Positions 45,976-56,209 of a DNA stretch of 64,000 bases are shown here, in pieces (position 1 is the stretch's first letter; every line of letters starts with the position of its first letter). The DNA is taken from positions 298,684 to 362,683 of the forward strand of contig NZ_JABEKT010000005.1 of NCBI RefSeq assembly GCF_013283195.1, in the 5' to 3' direction. This DNA comes from Ensifer adhaerens (GTDB lineage Bacteria; Pseudomonadota; Alphaproteobacteria; Rhizobiales; Rhizobiaceae). The notes below the pieces were generated by a model. That model was not told the origin of the DNA. It was given only the letters and a program-made list of their open reading frames with translations, and did not search any database. The translations under genes were made by a program, and so were the position numbers.

Positions 45976-46614
45976 TCAGCCCTTGAGCGCAAAGGCTTCG
46001 GCAGCAAGCTTGGTGATGCCGGCCCAGTCGCCCTTGGCGACCAGATCCTTCGGCGCCACCCACGAACCGCCGACGCAGATGACATTCGGCAGCGACAGGT
46101 AGTCGCGCGCGTTCGACAGCGAAATGCCGCCGGTCGGGCAGAAGAAGGTGCCGGCAAACGGCGACGACAGCGACTTGAGATAGGCGGCACCGCCGGCCTG
46201 TTCGGCCGGGAAGAACTTCATGACCTCATAGCCCTCTTCGCGCAGGCCCATGACTTCGCTGGCGGTCGCAGCGCCCGGCAACAGCGGGGCGTCGTGGTCC
46301 CTGGCAACGTCGATCAGCTCCTGCGTCGTGCCGGGGCTGACGATGAACTGCGAACCCGCTTCGATCGCCGCTTCGAACTGGGCAGCATTGAGGATGGTAC
46401 CGGCGCCGGCCACCGCACCCTCGACCTCGTTGGCAACGGCGCTGATCGCCTCAAGGGCTGCCGGCGTGCGCAAGGTGATCTCGATCGCTCTCAGCCCACC
46501 TGCGACAAGTGCGCGCGCCAGCGGCACGGCGGTCGCCACGTCGTCGATCACCAGAACCGGCACGACCGGCTGAAGTTTGAGGATGGAAAGAAGCTTGTCG
46601 GTTTTCACGCTCAT
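45976..46614 (-). CDS. eda: 2-dehydro-3-deoxy-phosphogluconate aldolase
   Basis: 212 residues of the class I KDPG aldolase fold. The catalytic Glu is in [15 protein letters not shown] (about residue 43), and the Schiff-base Lys in [10 protein letters not shown] (about residue 132). It cleaves KDPG to pyruvate and glyceraldehyde-3-phosphate in the Entner-Doudoroff pathway, the main hexose route in rhizobia. Here it stands alone. ATG 46614 gives [12 protein letters not shown]. Confidence 0.93.
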   Translation of the reverse strand: MSVKTDKLLSILKLQPVVPVLVIDDVATAVPLARALVAGGLRAIEITLRTPAALEAISAVANEVEGAVAGAGTILNAAQFEAAIEAGSQFIVSPGTTQELIDVARDHDAPLLPGAATASEVMGLREEGYEVMKFFPAEQAGGAAYLKSLSSPFAGTFFCPTGGISLSNARDYLSLPNVICVGGSWVAPKDLVAKGDWAGITKLAAEAFALKG

Positions 46615-46815
46615 GCAGATCGTCCTTTTAAAACGATTGAATATGCGTCCCCGCATACTCCGCCTGCCGCCGCTTGTCGAGACCGAAGGAAGAGCGCGGC
46701 CACCGATCGCATATGAGTAAATAATAAAATAACTTCGACAACAAAGAGATACTTGAGCCTTTCCCGTAAAACGATAGTTTGATGACCATCGACCCTCTCG
46801 AAATGCGGGATACCC

Positions 46816-47289
46816 ATGGCGAAGGAGATAGAGCGCAAGTTCCTGGTGGCCTCCGACGGATGGCGGGAGCAAGCGGACAAGGGCACGCAGCTCAGGCAAG
46901 CCTATGTCGTGACCATGGACGACCGCTCCGTGCGTGTTCGGATCCACGGCAACAAATGGGCACGGCTGACGATCAAGATCGGCAAGTCGGCGCTGGTGCG
47001 TAACGAATACGAGTATGACGTGTCGATGGACGACGCGCAGGAGATGCTGACACAGGCGGTCGGCGTCGTCATCGAAAAGCGGCGCTTCCGCGTGCCGCAC
47101 AAGGGCTTCACCTGGGAGGTCGACGTCTACGAAGGCGCGCTGAAAGGGCTGGTCGTTGCCGAGGTCGAGATGAAGCGGGAAACGGATCTGCCGGCACTTC
47201 CCGAATGGCTCGGCCGTGAGATCACCGGGGACCGCCGCTATTCCAACCAGTCGCTTGCCACTGACGGACTCGTGGAAGAACAGGCATGA
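46816..47289 (+). CDS. CYTH-domain triphosphate tunnel protein
   Basis: 157 residues. The EIERKFLV start (residues 3-10) is the CYTH signature and the Lys/Arg/Glu rows of the tunnel are present (VRVRIHGNKWARLTIKIG, VEKRRFRVPH). The tunnel-fold family hydrolyses inorganic triphosphate or acts in adenylate cyclase. It is coupled (ATGA overlap) to the following CHAD gene; a role in polyphosphate metabolism is the usual inference. Confidence 0.9.
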   Translation: MAKEIERKFLVASDGWREQADKGTQLRQAYVVTMDDRSVRVRIHGNKWARLTIKIGKSALVRNEYEYDVSMDDAQEMLTQAVGVVIEKRRFRVPHKGFTWEVDVYEGALKGLVVAEVEMKRETDLPALPEWLGREITGDRRYSNQSLATDGLVEEQA

Positions 47290-48194
47290 GCTACGCCTTC
47301 CGACCGACACGGGATTTCACCGACGATTTCAAGCGGGTGGGTGCCGAACAATTCGAGCAGGCGGTCGAACTCCTTCGGCTTCGCCCTGATGGTGTGCACG
47401 AGGCGATCCACGGCGCCCGCAAATGTTTCAAACGCATACGCGCGCTCTACCGGCTCGTTGCCGCCGACGCACCGCTGTTTCAAAGGCAGGAGAATGCCCG
47501 CATCCGCGACATGGCGCGCAATCTCTCCACCGTCCGGGACGCAGCCGCACTCGTCGAAAATGCCCGCTATCTGCATGAAGGTGCCCGCAATGACGACGAA
47601 GAGAAGGCGCTCGACCACGTCTGTTCGCGACTGCTCGAGCGGCGCGACCGGATTGCAGCCAGCGAAACCGATCTCGACGACAGGATCGCGGCCACCATCG
47701 TCAATTGCGAGCAGGCGATGGCAGCGCTCGCCCATGTCACCTTCGACGACCGTCGCGGTAAGACGGCGGACCGGCTGGCGAAGGGCTGGCGCCGCACGCT
47801 GAAGCGCGCAGCCCGCGCTCGCGAAGCGTGTGGGGCCAGCACCGAGGCGGCCGCCTTCCACGAGTTGCGCAAGCGGGCGCAGGATTACCGCATGCACCTG
47901 GCCCTGATGCGTGACGCGTGGCCCTCGGCGATGGAGGCAAAACGCCTGGATGCAAAGGCGCTGGTCGATGTCCTCGGCCACCTCAACGACCTCGACGTCA
48001 TGACCTCCGTCGTCAACGAGAATCCGTGTCTCGCCGGCAACAGCCAGGATCAGGCCTATCTGATCTCCGCCGTCATCGCGCGGCAGGAGACCCTGCGCTT
48101 GGAAGCGCTCGACCGCGCAAGAAACGTCTTCCTCGACGCGCCTGATGACGAGAGCCGGACCGTCCGGCTGCTCTGGCTTGAGGCCAGCCGCTAG
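47286..48194 (+). CDS. CHAD-domain protein
   Basis: 302 residues, all helical. Conserved histidine signatures [21 protein letters not shown] (residues 34-54) and [19 protein letters not shown] (about 190-210) define CHAD, an acidic-polyphosphate-binding helical domain. It is translationally coupled with CYTH. CHAD proteins bind polyphosphate and can be granule-associated; the polyP partner here is an inference. Confidence 0.9.
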   Translation: MSYAFRPTRDFTDDFKRVGAEQFEQAVELLRLRPDGVHEAIHGARKCFKRIRALYRLVAADAPLFQRQENARIRDMARNLSTVRDAAALVENARYLHEGARNDDEEKALDHVCSRLLERRDRIAASETDLDDRIAATIVNCEQAMAALAHVTFDDRRGKTADRLAKGWRRTLKRAARAREACGASTEAAAFHELRKRAQDYRMHLALMRDAWPSAMEAKRLDAKALVDVLGHLNDLDVMTSVVNENPCLAGNSQDQAYLISAVIARQETLRLEALDRARNVFLDAPDDESRTVRLLWLEASR

Positions 48195-48271
48195 TCCCGA
48201 GCCGCGACAGATGGCCCTGCGCGGGAGGTCCGGATTGCACTTGCCGCGCGAAAGCTGTATTTGCACGGCCC

Positions 48272-49216
48272 ATGACCGACATTTCAACGACCCCGCGCCC
48301 GGAGACGCATGGCCAGTTCATGGTCGCAGCGCTCTATCATTTCGTCGCCTTCCCGCGCTTCGCCGAATTCCGCGAGCCGCTGCAAGCCGTCTGCGACGAG
48401 AACGGCGTCAAGGGAACCCTGCTTCTCGCCCATGAAGGCATCAACGGCACGATCGCCGGCACCGATGCCGGCATCACGGCGGTGTTGTCCTATCTGCGCT
48501 CCCAGCCCGAATTCACGGGCCTGGAATACAAGGAAAGCCGTGCCTCGGCGATGCCGTTCCTGCGCATGAAGGTGCGGCTGAAGAAGGAAATCGTCACCAT
48601 GGGCGTCGACAACATCGACCCCAACAAGATCGTCGGCACCTATGTCGACGCGAAGGACTGGAATGCGCTGATCTCCGATCCGGAAACGATCGTCATCGAC
48701 ACGCGCAACGATTACGAGACAGCGATCGGCATCTTCAAGGGTGCCGTCGACCCGCAGACCAAGACTTTCCGCGAGTTCCCCGACTGGGTGCGCAACAACA
48801 CCGGCCTGCACAACAAGCCGAAGATCGCCATGTATTGCACCGGCGGCATCCGCTGCGAGAAGGCCACGGCCTTCATGAAGGAACAGGGCTTCGACGAAGT
48901 CTTCCATCTCAAGGGCGGCATCCTGAAGTATCTCGAAGAGGTGCCGCAGGAAGAAAGCCTCTGGGAAGGCGCCTGCTTCGTCTTCGACGACCGCGTGTCG
49001 GTCACGCACGGGCTGGAAGAGGGCGAGCACACGCTCTGCCACGCCTGCCGCCAGCCACTGACCCCTGCCGACCTCGCCTCGCCGCATCACGAGGACGGTG
49101 TATCCTGCATTCATTGTCATGAAGTGCGCACCGACGAGGACCGCGAGCGGTATCGCCAACGGCAGCGCCAGATCTCACTTGCGAAAAAACGCGGCGAAAA
49201 ACACCTCGGAAGCTGA
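48272..49216 (+). CDS. trhO: tRNA uridine hydroxylase TrhO (rhodanese-type)
   Basis: 314 residues. An N-terminal UPF0176 domain ([11 protein letters not shown]) is followed by a rhodanese domain with catalytic Cys in [11 protein letters not shown] (about residue 186) and a C-terminal zinc-like cluster CHACRQPL and CIHCHEVR. TrhO/YceA hydroxylates U34 in tRNA for cmo5U synthesis. The Cys pattern and length are normal. Confidence 0.92.
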   Translation: MTDISTTPRPETHGQFMVAALYHFVAFPRFAEFREPLQAVCDENGVKGTLLLAHEGINGTIAGTDAGITAVLSYLRSQPEFTGLEYKESRASAMPFLRMKVRLKKEIVTMGVDNIDPNKIVGTYVDAKDWNALISDPETIVIDTRNDYETAIGIFKGAVDPQTKTFREFPDWVRNNTGLHNKPKIAMYCTGGIRCEKATAFMKEQGFDEVFHLKGGILKYLEEVPQEESLWEGACFVFDDRVSVTHGLEEGEHTLCHACRQPLTPADLASPHHEDGVSCIHCHEVRTDEDRERYRQRQRQISLAKKRGEKHLGS

Positions 49217-49225
49217 TCTTTTCGC

Positions 49226-49440
49226 AGAAAATGCCCCTCATCCGCCTGCCGGCACCTTCTCCCCGCAGGCGGGGCGAAGGGATTTGTGCCGCACCGCCCC
49301 AACTCCAAAGAGCCCCCGTCCACATCCAGCTCACCACGTCCGGCAAGCCCGCGGGCCAGTCCACGTTCCCTCGCCCCGCTTGCGGGGATAGGGTTAGGGT
49401 GCGGGGCAAATCTCGGCGCCGCTTCTCTAGCCCGGCAGCG
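49226..49440. repeat. RIME-like palindromic intergenic element, copy 2
   Basis: CCCCTCATCCGCCTGCCGGCACC and CTTCTCCCCGCAGGCGGGG modules (here in fragments) at 49230-49280, then CTCGCCCCGCTTGCGGGGATAGGGTTAGGG at about 49370-49400. It spans the gap between trhO and the GFA gene. Same modules as copies 1 and 3. Confidence 0.65.
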
Positions 49441-49825
49441 CCTCACATTCCTCAAGCACCATCGCCGCGCGATCCCATTCGGGCCGGCTGCGAGTAAAGA
49501 TTGCTTCCGTCGGTGTGAATTCAGAGGGATCGTCGAGCGTGCCGGCATAGATTGACCAGCGGTAATCATCAGGCGGGCCGGAGCCGAAGAGCTGGCTGCC
49601 GCAGGTCTCGCAGAAGTAACGGATCGTCAGATTGCCGTTTTCGGCACGCTTCTCGTAAGCACGACACGTGCCCGATATCGCCACGTCCGAGCGATCGAAG
49701 ATCATGTAGCAGCAGTGACCGGTACCGGTGACCCGCTGGCAATCGCGGCAGTGGCAAAACCCGGAATAGGACGGCGCACGCCTGGTCTCATACCGGATCG
49801 CACCGCAGAGACATCCACCTTTCAT
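49427..49825 (-). CDS. GFA family (glutathione-dependent formaldehyde-activating-like)
   Basis: 132 residues with the zinc Cys pattern: GGCLCGAIRY, FCHCRDCQR (CxCxxC), and YFCETCGSQLFG. The family includes Gfa and centromere V-like zinc proteins. Formaldehyde activation is not proven; many members act on unknown substrates. ATG 49825. Confidence 0.88.
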   Translation of the reverse strand: MKGGCLCGAIRYETRRAPSYSGFCHCRDCQRVTGTGHCCYMIFDRSDVAISGTCRAYEKRAENGNLTIRYFCETCGSQLFGSGPPDDYRWSIYAGTLDDPSEFTPTEAIFTRSRPEWDRAAMVLEECEALPG

Positions 49826-49877
49826 GCCTGCCTCCTCCCGAGATTGCAGCAAACATAGCGCGCAGCGACCCGCATTC

Positions 49878-49913
49878 AAAAGAAAACCGCGCGCCGGGAT
49901 GCGGCGCGCGGTT
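49878..49913 (-). terminator. Rho-independent terminator of metQ
   Basis: On the minus strand a 12-bp stem (AACCGCGCGCCG / CGGCGCGCGGTT) is followed by TTCTTTTG. It lies between the metQ stop (49940) and the GFA start. Confidence 0.88.
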
Positions 49914-49939
49914 CGATGTTCGGTTTTGCGCGCCAGAAA

Positions 49940-50716
49940 TTACCAGCTCGGGATCAGCGCGCCCTTGAAGGTGTCGTTGATGAAGGTCCGGACGGATTCG
50001 TCGTGGTAGGCTTCAACCAGAGTCTTCACCCAAGGCGCGTCCTTGTCGGCAGTGCGCACGGCAATGACGTTGGCATAGGGCGACTTTTCGCCTTCGATGG
50101 CGATGGCGTCTTCCTTCGGGTGAAGGTCGGCCTCGAGCGCGTAGTTGGTGTTGATCACGGCCGCGTCGACGTCGGCGAGCGAGCGCGGCAGCTGGGCTGC
50201 GTCCAGTTCGGCAAACGTGATGTTCTTCGGGTTTTCCGTGATGTCGGACGGGGTCACCTTCAGGCCGACTTCCGGCTTGACCTTGATCAGGCCCTTGGAA
50301 GCGAGCACGAGCAGCGCGCGGCCACCGTTGGTCGGGTCGTTCGGGATACCGATCGTCGCGCCGTCCTTCAGCTCGTCGAGGCTCTTCACCTTGCTCGAAT
50401 AGACACCCATCGGCGTGGTGATGGTGGTGCCGACGCTGACGATGTCGAAGCCACGATCGGCGATCTGGTTGTCGAGGTAAGGCTGGTGCTGGAACGAGTT
50501 GGCGTTGAGGTCGCCATCGGCAAGCGCCTGGTTCGGGACGACGTAGTCGGAGAATTCGAGGATCTCGATGTCGAGGCCCTTGGGTGCCGCGACTTCCTTC
50601 ACCTTTTCCATGATCTGGGCATGTTCGCCCGGAGTGACGCCGACCTTGATGGTTTCGGCGAACGCCGCACCGGCGGAAAGCGCTGCGATTGCCGCAGCAA
50701 TGATGAGCTTCTTCAT
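49940..50716 (-). CDS. metQ: Methionine ABC transporter substrate-binding protein
   Basis: 258 residues. A clear signal peptide MKKLIIAAAIAALSAGAAFA (no lipobox Cys) is followed by KVGVTPGEHAQIMEKVKEVA, the NlpA/MetQ start. It captures methionine in the periplasm for MetNI. 38 bases downstream of metI; last gene of metN-metI-metQ. Confidence 0.93.
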   Translation of the reverse strand: MKKLIIAAAIAALSAGAAFAETIKVGVTPGEHAQIMEKVKEVAAPKGLDIEILEFSDYVVPNQALADGDLNANSFQHQPYLDNQIADRGFDIVSVGTTITTPMGVYSSKVKSLDELKDGATIGIPNDPTNGGRALLVLASKGLIKVKPEVGLKVTPSDITENPKNITFAELDAAQLPRSLADVDAAVINTNYALEADLHPKEDAIAIEGEKSPYANVIAVRTADKDAPWVKTLVEAYHDESVRTFINDTFKGALIPSW

Positions 50717-50754
50717 GGGTATCTCCTTGTTAGTGATGTGAATGTCCTGGGAAA

Positions 50755-51420
50755 TCAGTTCTTGCGGCTGCGCCTGTCGAAACGGCGCGCCAACCCGTCG
50801 CCGGCGCTTTGCACCAGCTGCACCAGCACGATCAGCACGATGACGACGACGAGCATCACGTCGGGCATGAAACGCTGGTAACCGTAGCGGATGCCGAGGT
50901 CGCCGAGCCCACCGCCCCCGACAGCACCAACCATGGCGGAGTAGCCGATGAGGCTGACGGCAGTCATGGTCAGCGCCATCGTCAGCGCCGGCCGCGCTTC
51001 GGCGAGCAGCACCTTGAAGACGATCTGCATCGGCGTCGCGCCCATGGCGCGGGCCGCCTCGATCAGCCCCTTGTCGATCTCCCGGATCGCCGCCTCGACG
51101 AGGCGCGCAACGAAGGGAATTGTGGCGATCGTCAGCGGCACGATCGCCGCCTTGGTGCCGATCGACGTGCCGGTGAGGAGCCGCGTGAAAGGAATGATGG
51201 CGACGACGAGGATGATGAACGGCGTCGAGCGCGCGGCATTGACGATCAGCCCGACGATGCGGTTGGTCATCGGCGCCGGGAAAAGCTCGCCCTTGCCGCT
51301 GGTTGCGAGGAAGATGCCGATCGGCCCGCCGATCAACGAGCCGATCAGGCCGGCAGCCGCCACCATGTAGAGCGTGTCGAGCGTGGCGCCCCAGATCTTC
51401 AGCAGGATATCAGGCGACAT
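50755..51420 (-). CDS. metI: Methionine ABC transporter permease
   Basis: 221 residues with five membrane segments and a BPD_transp_1 EAA-type loop ([25 protein letters not shown]). Start ATG 51420, overlapping the metN stop by 11 bases. An in-frame upstream extension to 51576 is metN-overlapping and not conserved. Confidence 0.92.
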   Translation of the reverse strand: MSPDILLKIWGATLDTLYMVAAAGLIGSLIGGPIGIFLATSGKGELFPAPMTNRIVGLIVNAARSTPFIILVVAIIPFTRLLTGTSIGTKAAIVPLTIATIPFVARLVEAAIREIDKGLIEAARAMGATPMQIVFKVLLAEARPALTMALTMTAVSLIGYSAMVGAVGGGGLGDLGIRYGYQRFMPDVMLVVVIVLIVLVQLVQSAGDGLARRFDRRSRKN

Positions 51421-52492
51421 AGCCGAGCACCTCCGTAACCAGACCGTTTTCGGTGAAGAAGCGTTCGGCGCGGCCTGCGGTTTCCGCATCGGCACCATAG
51501 GCGACGACCAGCGAGCCGTAGGGCCGGCCGCCGATCTCGTCGATCGTGCCGGCAATGATGTTGACCTCGGCGCCAACCGACTTGATCAGCTGCGAAATCA
51601 GCGGTCGCTCTGCCGCCGCCCCGAAGAAGGTCAGGCGCACGACGGCGCGGTCACCGGCAGCCGCCTGCGGCTTCAGCGCCCGCGATACGGCGTCAGGCAG
51701 CTTCGAGCCTGGCAGGCCTGAAAGCATCGCCCGCGTCGTCTCGTGCTTCGGATGGGTGAAGACATCGAAGGTGTGGCCGCGTTCGACGATGCGGCCGTGA
51801 TCGATGACGGCAACGTCGGAGGTGACGGCCTTCACCACTTCCATCTCGTGGGTGATGAGCAGCACCGTCAAGCCGAGATCGGCATTGATGCGCTTCAGGA
51901 GTTCGAGGATCGACTGCGTCGTCTCGGGATCGAGCGCCGATGTCGCTTCGTCCGAAAGCAGCAGCTTCGGCTCGGTCGCGAGCGCCCGGGCGATGCCGAT
52001 CCGCTGCTTCTGGCCGCCGGACAGCTCGGCCGGGTAGCGTGCATGCTTGTCCGCCAGCCCGACGAGATCAAGCAGCGGCCGCACGCGCTTCTCGATGGCG
52101 GGCTTGGCCATGCCGGCGATTTCGAGCGGCAGTGCCACATTGCCGAACACGGTGCGCGACGAGAGAAGGTTGAAATGCTGGAAGATCATGCCGACAGAGC
52201 GCCTGAGCTCGCGAAGGCCCGCCTCATCGAGGCCGCCGACATCGACGCCATCGACCAGCACCTTGCCGCCCGTCGGCTTTTCCAGGCCGTTGACGAGGCG
52301 GATCAGCGTCGACTTGCCGGCGCCGGAGCGGCCGATGATGCCAGTGATCGAGCCGCGGCCGACCGAAAGCGAGACGTTGTCGAGTGCGGTAAAGCCGTCG
52401 CTCTTGCCGGAGGCTGGGAAATGCTTCGATACGCCGTCGAAGATGACGGCCGCATCGCCCGGCGCCGGGACTGTATAGGCGGAAACGCTCAT
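51410..52492 (-). CDS. metN: Methionine ABC transporter ATP-binding protein
   Basis: 360 residues. Walker [11 protein letters not shown] (about residue 55), signature [15 protein letters not shown] (about 162) and Walker [18 protein letters not shown]-terminal NIL regulatory domain (about 280-360, [19 protein letters not shown]) is present, which binds methionine for feedback inhibition. First gene of metNIQ. Confidence 0.95.
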   Translation of the reverse strand: MSVSAYTVPAPGDAAVIFDGVSKHFPASGKSDGFTALDNVSLSVGRGSITGIIGRSGAGKSTLIRLVNGLEKPTGGKVLVDGVDVGGLDEAGLRELRRSVGMIFQHFNLLSSRTVFGNVALPLEIAGMAKPAIEKRVRPLLDLVGLADKHARYPAELSGGQKQRIGIARALATEPKLLLSDEATSALDPETTQSILELLKRINADLGLTVLLITHEMEVVKAVTSDVAVIDHGRIVERGHTFDVFTHPKHETTRAMLSGLPGSKLPDAVSRALKPQAAAGDRAVVRLTFFGAAAERPLISQLIKSVGAEVNIIAGTIDEIGGRPYGSLVVAYGADAETAGRAERFFTENGLVTEVLGYVA

Positions 52493-52605
52493 CGTTCGGA
52501 TACCCCCGAAAGAGGCGTTATCGTTATGGACGGGTACATAGGTGCTCTCGGATGCTCGAAACTCAAGATCCCGGGCTCATGGCGCGGGATGGAAGGCGCG
52601 TCTTG

Positions 52606-52713
52606 TCAGGCCGACATTCGACAACGCATTCGCAACAGGGAGCACTTCTCTAGCATTAGCCAACCGGTGAGTTCAATGTCGTTGCCGCAGGAAGGACATG
52701 CGACATAATCCAC
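52606..52713 (-). CDS. Possible small zinc-ribbon protein
   Basis: 35-codon frame starting GTG at 52713 (or TTG at 52728). It contains ACPSCGNDIELTGW and later KCSLLRMRC, a CxxC ... C-x5-C pattern. No ribosome-binding site is clear and no homologue is known to me. Low confidence; may be a shadow ORF. Confidence 0.25.
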   Translation of the reverse strand: MDYVACPSCGNDIELTGWLMLEKCSLLRMRCRMSA

Positions 52714-52823
52714 GGCGCTTATGGACAATTGAGATTGGTGTTTACAGGTATGTTTTTCCGCCTTGCACGGCGTTTGCGGAAAAAACCGCTCTTTCGTGGA
52801 CGGATCTCCCCGTGGACGGGCGG

Positions 52824-52850
52824 GCATCGGCCCGACAAGCGGGCCGATGC
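52824..52850 (-). terminator. 11-bp perfect hairpin 3' of TerC gene
   Basis: GCATCGGCCCG / CGGGCCGATGC with a 5-base loop ACAAG. It is 20 bases beyond the TerC stop on the minus strand but lacks a U-tract, so termination is uncertain. Confidence 0.45.
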
Positions 52851-52870
52851 AGGCGATGTGTCGTGGGCGG

Positions 52871-53503
52871 TCAGACACCGATGGCGTGGGCAACCGGCTC
52901 CAGATGCGGCCAGACTTCGAGCGAGCCGCGATAGATCATGTTGAGCGCCACATAAAGGATGATGGCGAGACCGACATAGGCGATCCAGTGATAGCGGTTG
53001 AGCAGCCGGGCGATGAAACTGGCGGCGATGCCCATCAGCGCGATCGACAGGATGAGACCGAAGACGAGGATCGTCGGATGCTCGCGCGCAGCACCGGCAA
53101 CTGCCAGCACGTTGTCGAGCGACATCGACACGTCGGCAATGACGATCTGGATGGCGGCCTGAAGGAAGGTCTTTCGCGGCGCCGAATTGGCGCCCTCGCC
53201 TTCGAAATCCTCCGCTCCGCCGGCGCGGATCTCACGCCACATCTTCCAGCAGACCCAGAGAAGCAGGAGCCCGCCGGCCAACAGCAGTCCGATGATGTCG
53301 AGAAGCTGCACGGTAACGCTGGCAAGCGCGATACGCAGCACCGTGGCAGCCAGAATACCGACCAGGATCGCCTTGCGGCGCTGCTCGGCCGGCAGGCCGG
53401 CGGCCGCAAGGCCGATGACGACAGCGTTGTCGCCGGCCAGAACCAGGTCGATGACGATGACCTGCAGAAGCGCCAGCAGCCCGGCAGAGGTGAAGATTTC
53501 CAT
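52871..53503 (-). CDS. TerC-family membrane protein (YjbE-like)
   Basis: 210 residues with about seven membrane segments. IDLVLAGDNAVVIGLA (about residue 18-33) and IADVSMSLDNVLAVAGAA (about 125-142) are the two TerC Asp-Asn motifs that bind metal. The family exports manganese or assists metal loading of secreted proteins. ATG 53503. No yybP-ykoY riboswitch was recognised upstream. Confidence 0.9.
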   Translation of the reverse strand: MEIFTSAGLLALLQVIVIDLVLAGDNAVVIGLAAAGLPAEQRRKAILVGILAATVLRIALASVTVQLLDIIGLLLAGGLLLLWVCWKMWREIRAGGAEDFEGEGANSAPRKTFLQAAIQIVIADVSMSLDNVLAVAGAAREHPTILVFGLILSIALMGIAASFIARLLNRYHWIAYVGLAIILYVALNMIYRGSLEVWPHLEPVAHAIGV

Positions 53504-53742
53504 GAACGATGGTCCCCCAGGCGTGCCCCGCACGCCTATTCGCTATCGCTAACGCATAGAACAACGGCAGTTGGCGGATCAAGGGGCTGAGGCGCATAGC
53601 TTCGGACTACGCACCGGAATGATGGCCTCACGCAGTCGTTGATGGTTTCACGCCGTGAAGGGAATACCGCGCCACCACGGTTTACTGGCCGCCGTTCTCT
53701 GCTACGAACACGCCAAGACAGACAAGAAGGACAGGAATTCGG

Positions 53743-54633
53743 ATGCGCATCGTTTTGACCGGAAGTTCGGGACGCGTCGGCCGGGCAATCTACAATGCGC
53801 TGGCGCCTCACCATGACGTGGTCGGCATCGATCGTGCCCCTTTCGCGACCACTGACATTACCGGCGACTTTGTCGATGGCGTCCTGCTCGAGCGCGCCAT
53901 GCAAGGCGCCGATGCCGTCATTCACACGGCAGCACTGCATGCGCCGCACGTCGAGACGATCCCCGACGCGGAGTTCGAGCGGGTCAATGTGATGGGCACT
54001 CATCTGGTCATTGCCGCAGCGCAAGCCGCCGGCGTCGGCCGCATCGTCTTCACCAGCACGACGGCGCTTTACGGCCATGCGGTCAAGGCGAATGCCTGCG
54101 CCTGGATCACCGAGGAAACGGCGCCGCAACCGCACACGATCTACCACCACACCAAGCTTGCTGCCGAAGCATTGCTTGAAAATGCCGCCGACCGGGGGCT
54201 GCACGTCCGCGTCCTGCGCATGTCCAGGTGTTTTCCGGAACAGGCCGACCGCATGGCCGCCTATCGGCTGCACCGCGGCATCGACGTCCGCGATGTGGCC
54301 GACGCCCATGCAGCCGCGCTCGACAATGACGGCCCCGCCTTCCAGCGCTTCATCATTTCGGGCGAGCCGGCCTTCCTACCGACGGATTGCCGGCATCTGG
54401 CGGGCGATGCGGATGCCGTTCTGCGCGAGCGGGCAAGCAAGTTTTCCCAGGCCTTTGCCGAACGCGGCTGGCCGCTGCCCACCGCGATCGACCGGATCTA
54501 CGACCCGAGTGCCGCCATCGGCGCGCTCGAATGGAAGCCGCGTTTCGGCTTCAAGGAAGTGCTCGCCCAGCTCGATCGCGGTAGCCTCGAAGTGCTGCCG
54601 GTGCGCAAGGCGGTTTCGCGACGCCTCGATTAA
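53743..54633 (+). CDS. NAD-dependent epimerase/dehydratase (SDR)
   Basis: 296 residues, extended SDR fold. Rossmann motif TGSSGRVGRAIYNAL (residues 5-19) and catalytic-type segment Y(107-ish)-x3-K seen as TIYHHTKLAAEALLE. It has NAD(P) binding; nucleotide-sugar or other substrate cannot be told. It stands alone, convergent to the GH1 beta-glucosidase gene that follows. Confidence 0.87.
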   Translation: MRIVLTGSSGRVGRAIYNALAPHHDVVGIDRAPFATTDITGDFVDGVLLERAMQGADAVIHTAALHAPHVETIPDAEFERVNVMGTHLVIAAAQAAGVGRIVFTSTTALYGHAVKANACAWITEETAPQPHTIYHHTKLAAEALLENAADRGLHVRVLRMSRCFPEQADRMAAYRLHRGIDVRDVADAHAAALDNDGPAFQRFIISGEPAFLPTDCRHLAGDADAVLRERASKFSQAFAERGWPLPTAIDRIYDPSAAIGALEWKPRFGFKEVLAQLDRGSLEVLPVRKAVSRRLD

Positions 54634-54677
54634 TAGGGGGCCTTGCGCGCTTCGTAGGGCGCGCAAGGCCCTGATCC

Positions 54678-56045
54678 CTAGATGTGATTGCCGCCGGGAA
54701 ATTCCTCGGCCAGTGTCTTGTACCAGTGACCGCTCTTCTTGATCGTGCGCACCTGCGTTTCGTAGTCCACATGCACGATGCCGAAGCGCATCCTGTAGCC
54801 TTCGGCCCACTCGAAATTGTCCATCAGGCTCCAGGCGAAGTAACCGCGCATAGGATAACCCTTGGCGATCAGGTCTGCCGTCACCGACAGGTGCTCGGCG
54901 ATGTAGTCGAGCCGCGGCTGGTCATCGACCGCACCGTCTTCCACGCCCATGTTGTAGCAGGCGCCATTCTCGGTGATGTAGCAATCGGGTAGGTCGTAGC
55001 GGGCGTTGAGCGTCTCGACCAATTGGCCGAGCGCCGGCGCATAGACCTCCCAGCCGATGTCGGTCTTCACGTCGCTGACCGGCTTGGCATTGACCGTCGC
55101 AGGGTACTCGACGCCTGGCGTCGGATCGTCGCTGACCCGCATCGGCGTGTAGTAGTTGAGGCCCCACCAGTCGAGCGGGCGCGAGATCGTCGCCATATCG
55201 CCGTCTTCGATCTCGGGCATGCGGTCCCCGAGCGCGCTCAGGAAGCTCTCGGGATACGCACCTTTGAAGATAGGCCCGAAGAACACGCCGTTGTGGAAAT
55301 CGAAGGCACGCTCGGCAGCTGCCTTGTCGGCATCGCTATCGCTGCCGGGATAGACCGAATGGGCATTGATGACGATGCCGGCCGGCAGGTTCGGCCGCTC
55401 CGAGCGGATGGCATCGACACCCAGGCCATGGGCCAGATTGGTGAAATGCAGCGCGTGCAGGGCGGCATCCATGTTGCGCTCGCCCGGCGCGTGGATACCG
55501 TAGAGATGGCTGAGCCAGACGGAGCACCAGGGCTCGTTGAAGGTCGCGACCGCATCGAGCCGGTCGCCGAGACGGGCAATGACGGTCTTGGCGTAGCGCT
55601 GGAAGGCATAGGCCGTGCTGCGCGCCGTCCAGCCGCCGTCGCCCATCAGCGCCAGAGGCAGGTCCCAGTGATAGAGCGTGGCGAAGGCCTTGATGTTGCG
55701 CGCCTTCAGACCGTCGACGAGACGATCGTAGAAGTCGAGACCCTTCTCGTTGATCGGACCGACGCCCTCCGGAATGATGCGCGGCCAGGCGATCGAAAAC
55801 CGGTAGGCCTCGACGCCGAGGCTCTTGATCAGATCGAGATCCTCATCCAGCCTGTTGTAGTGATCGCAGGCGATGTCGCCGTTGTGCCGGCCGAAGACCC
55901 GGCCCGGCATGTTGGAGAAGGCATCCCAGATCGATGGCTTGCGCCCGTCCATCTTGGTGGCGCCCTCGATCTGGAAGGAGGCGGTCGCCACCCCGAACAC
56001 GAAATCGCCCGGGAAACGCCGGGCAAGGGTCTTTGCTTCGATCAT
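54678..56045 (-). CDS. bglA: GH1 beta-glucosidase
   Basis: 455 residues of the GH1 (alpha/beta)8 barrel. Acid/base Glu171 in TFNEPW and nucleophile Glu359 in YITENG are present. N-terminal RFPGDFVFGVATASFQIEGA is the family start. It hydrolyses beta-glucosides (cellobiose or aryl-glucosides) in the cytoplasm; no signal peptide. Nearby sugar genes support a plant-glucoside catabolic role. Confidence 0.94.
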   Translation of the reverse strand: MIEAKTLARRFPGDFVFGVATASFQIEGATKMDGRKPSIWDAFSNMPGRVFGRHNGDIACDHYNRLDEDLDLIKSLGVEAYRFSIAWPRIIPEGVGPINEKGLDFYDRLVDGLKARNIKAFATLYHWDLPLALMGDGGWTARSTAYAFQRYAKTVIARLGDRLDAVATFNEPWCSVWLSHLYGIHAPGERNMDAALHALHFTNLAHGLGVDAIRSERPNLPAGIVINAHSVYPGSDSDADKAAAERAFDFHNGVFFGPIFKGAYPESFLSALGDRMPEIEDGDMATISRPLDWWGLNYYTPMRVSDDPTPGVEYPATVNAKPVSDVKTDIGWEVYAPALGQLVETLNARYDLPDCYITENGACYNMGVEDGAVDDQPRLDYIAEHLSVTADLIAKGYPMRGYFAWSLMDNFEWAEGYRMRFGIVHVDYETQVRTIKKSGHWYKTLAEEFPGGNHI

Positions 56046-56209
56046 CAGCCTGTCTCGTCCTTTGCAGCGGCCCGCATCCGGCGGGCGGCCGCTTTCCTTC
56101 GTGTATTTTCATTTTTCTTGCGGGTCGGCCTAAAGCGAGCCCGGCAAAAGTCAACTCACGAGAAAGGGCGGGGCATCCCCCGCACTTGCCCTGTCGGCAA
56201 GCTTTCCGG

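Larger units (their letters stand above)
52493..52870. other. Intergenic region metN / TerC gene
   Basis: 378 bp with no well supported gene. It holds a possible small zinc-ribbon ORF and an 11-bp hairpin (below). No SAM-II riboswitch pattern was recognised upstream of metN. Confidence 0.45.

Noticed and set aside
52493-52560. SAM-II riboswitch upstream of metN
   Set aside because: The expected short pseudoknot motif was not seen in the leader sequence.
53504-53560. yybP-ykoY manganese riboswitch upstream of the TerC gene
   Set aside because: Only a simple hairpin (AGGCGTGC arms near 53519-53537) is visible; the conserved riboswitch loops were not recognised.
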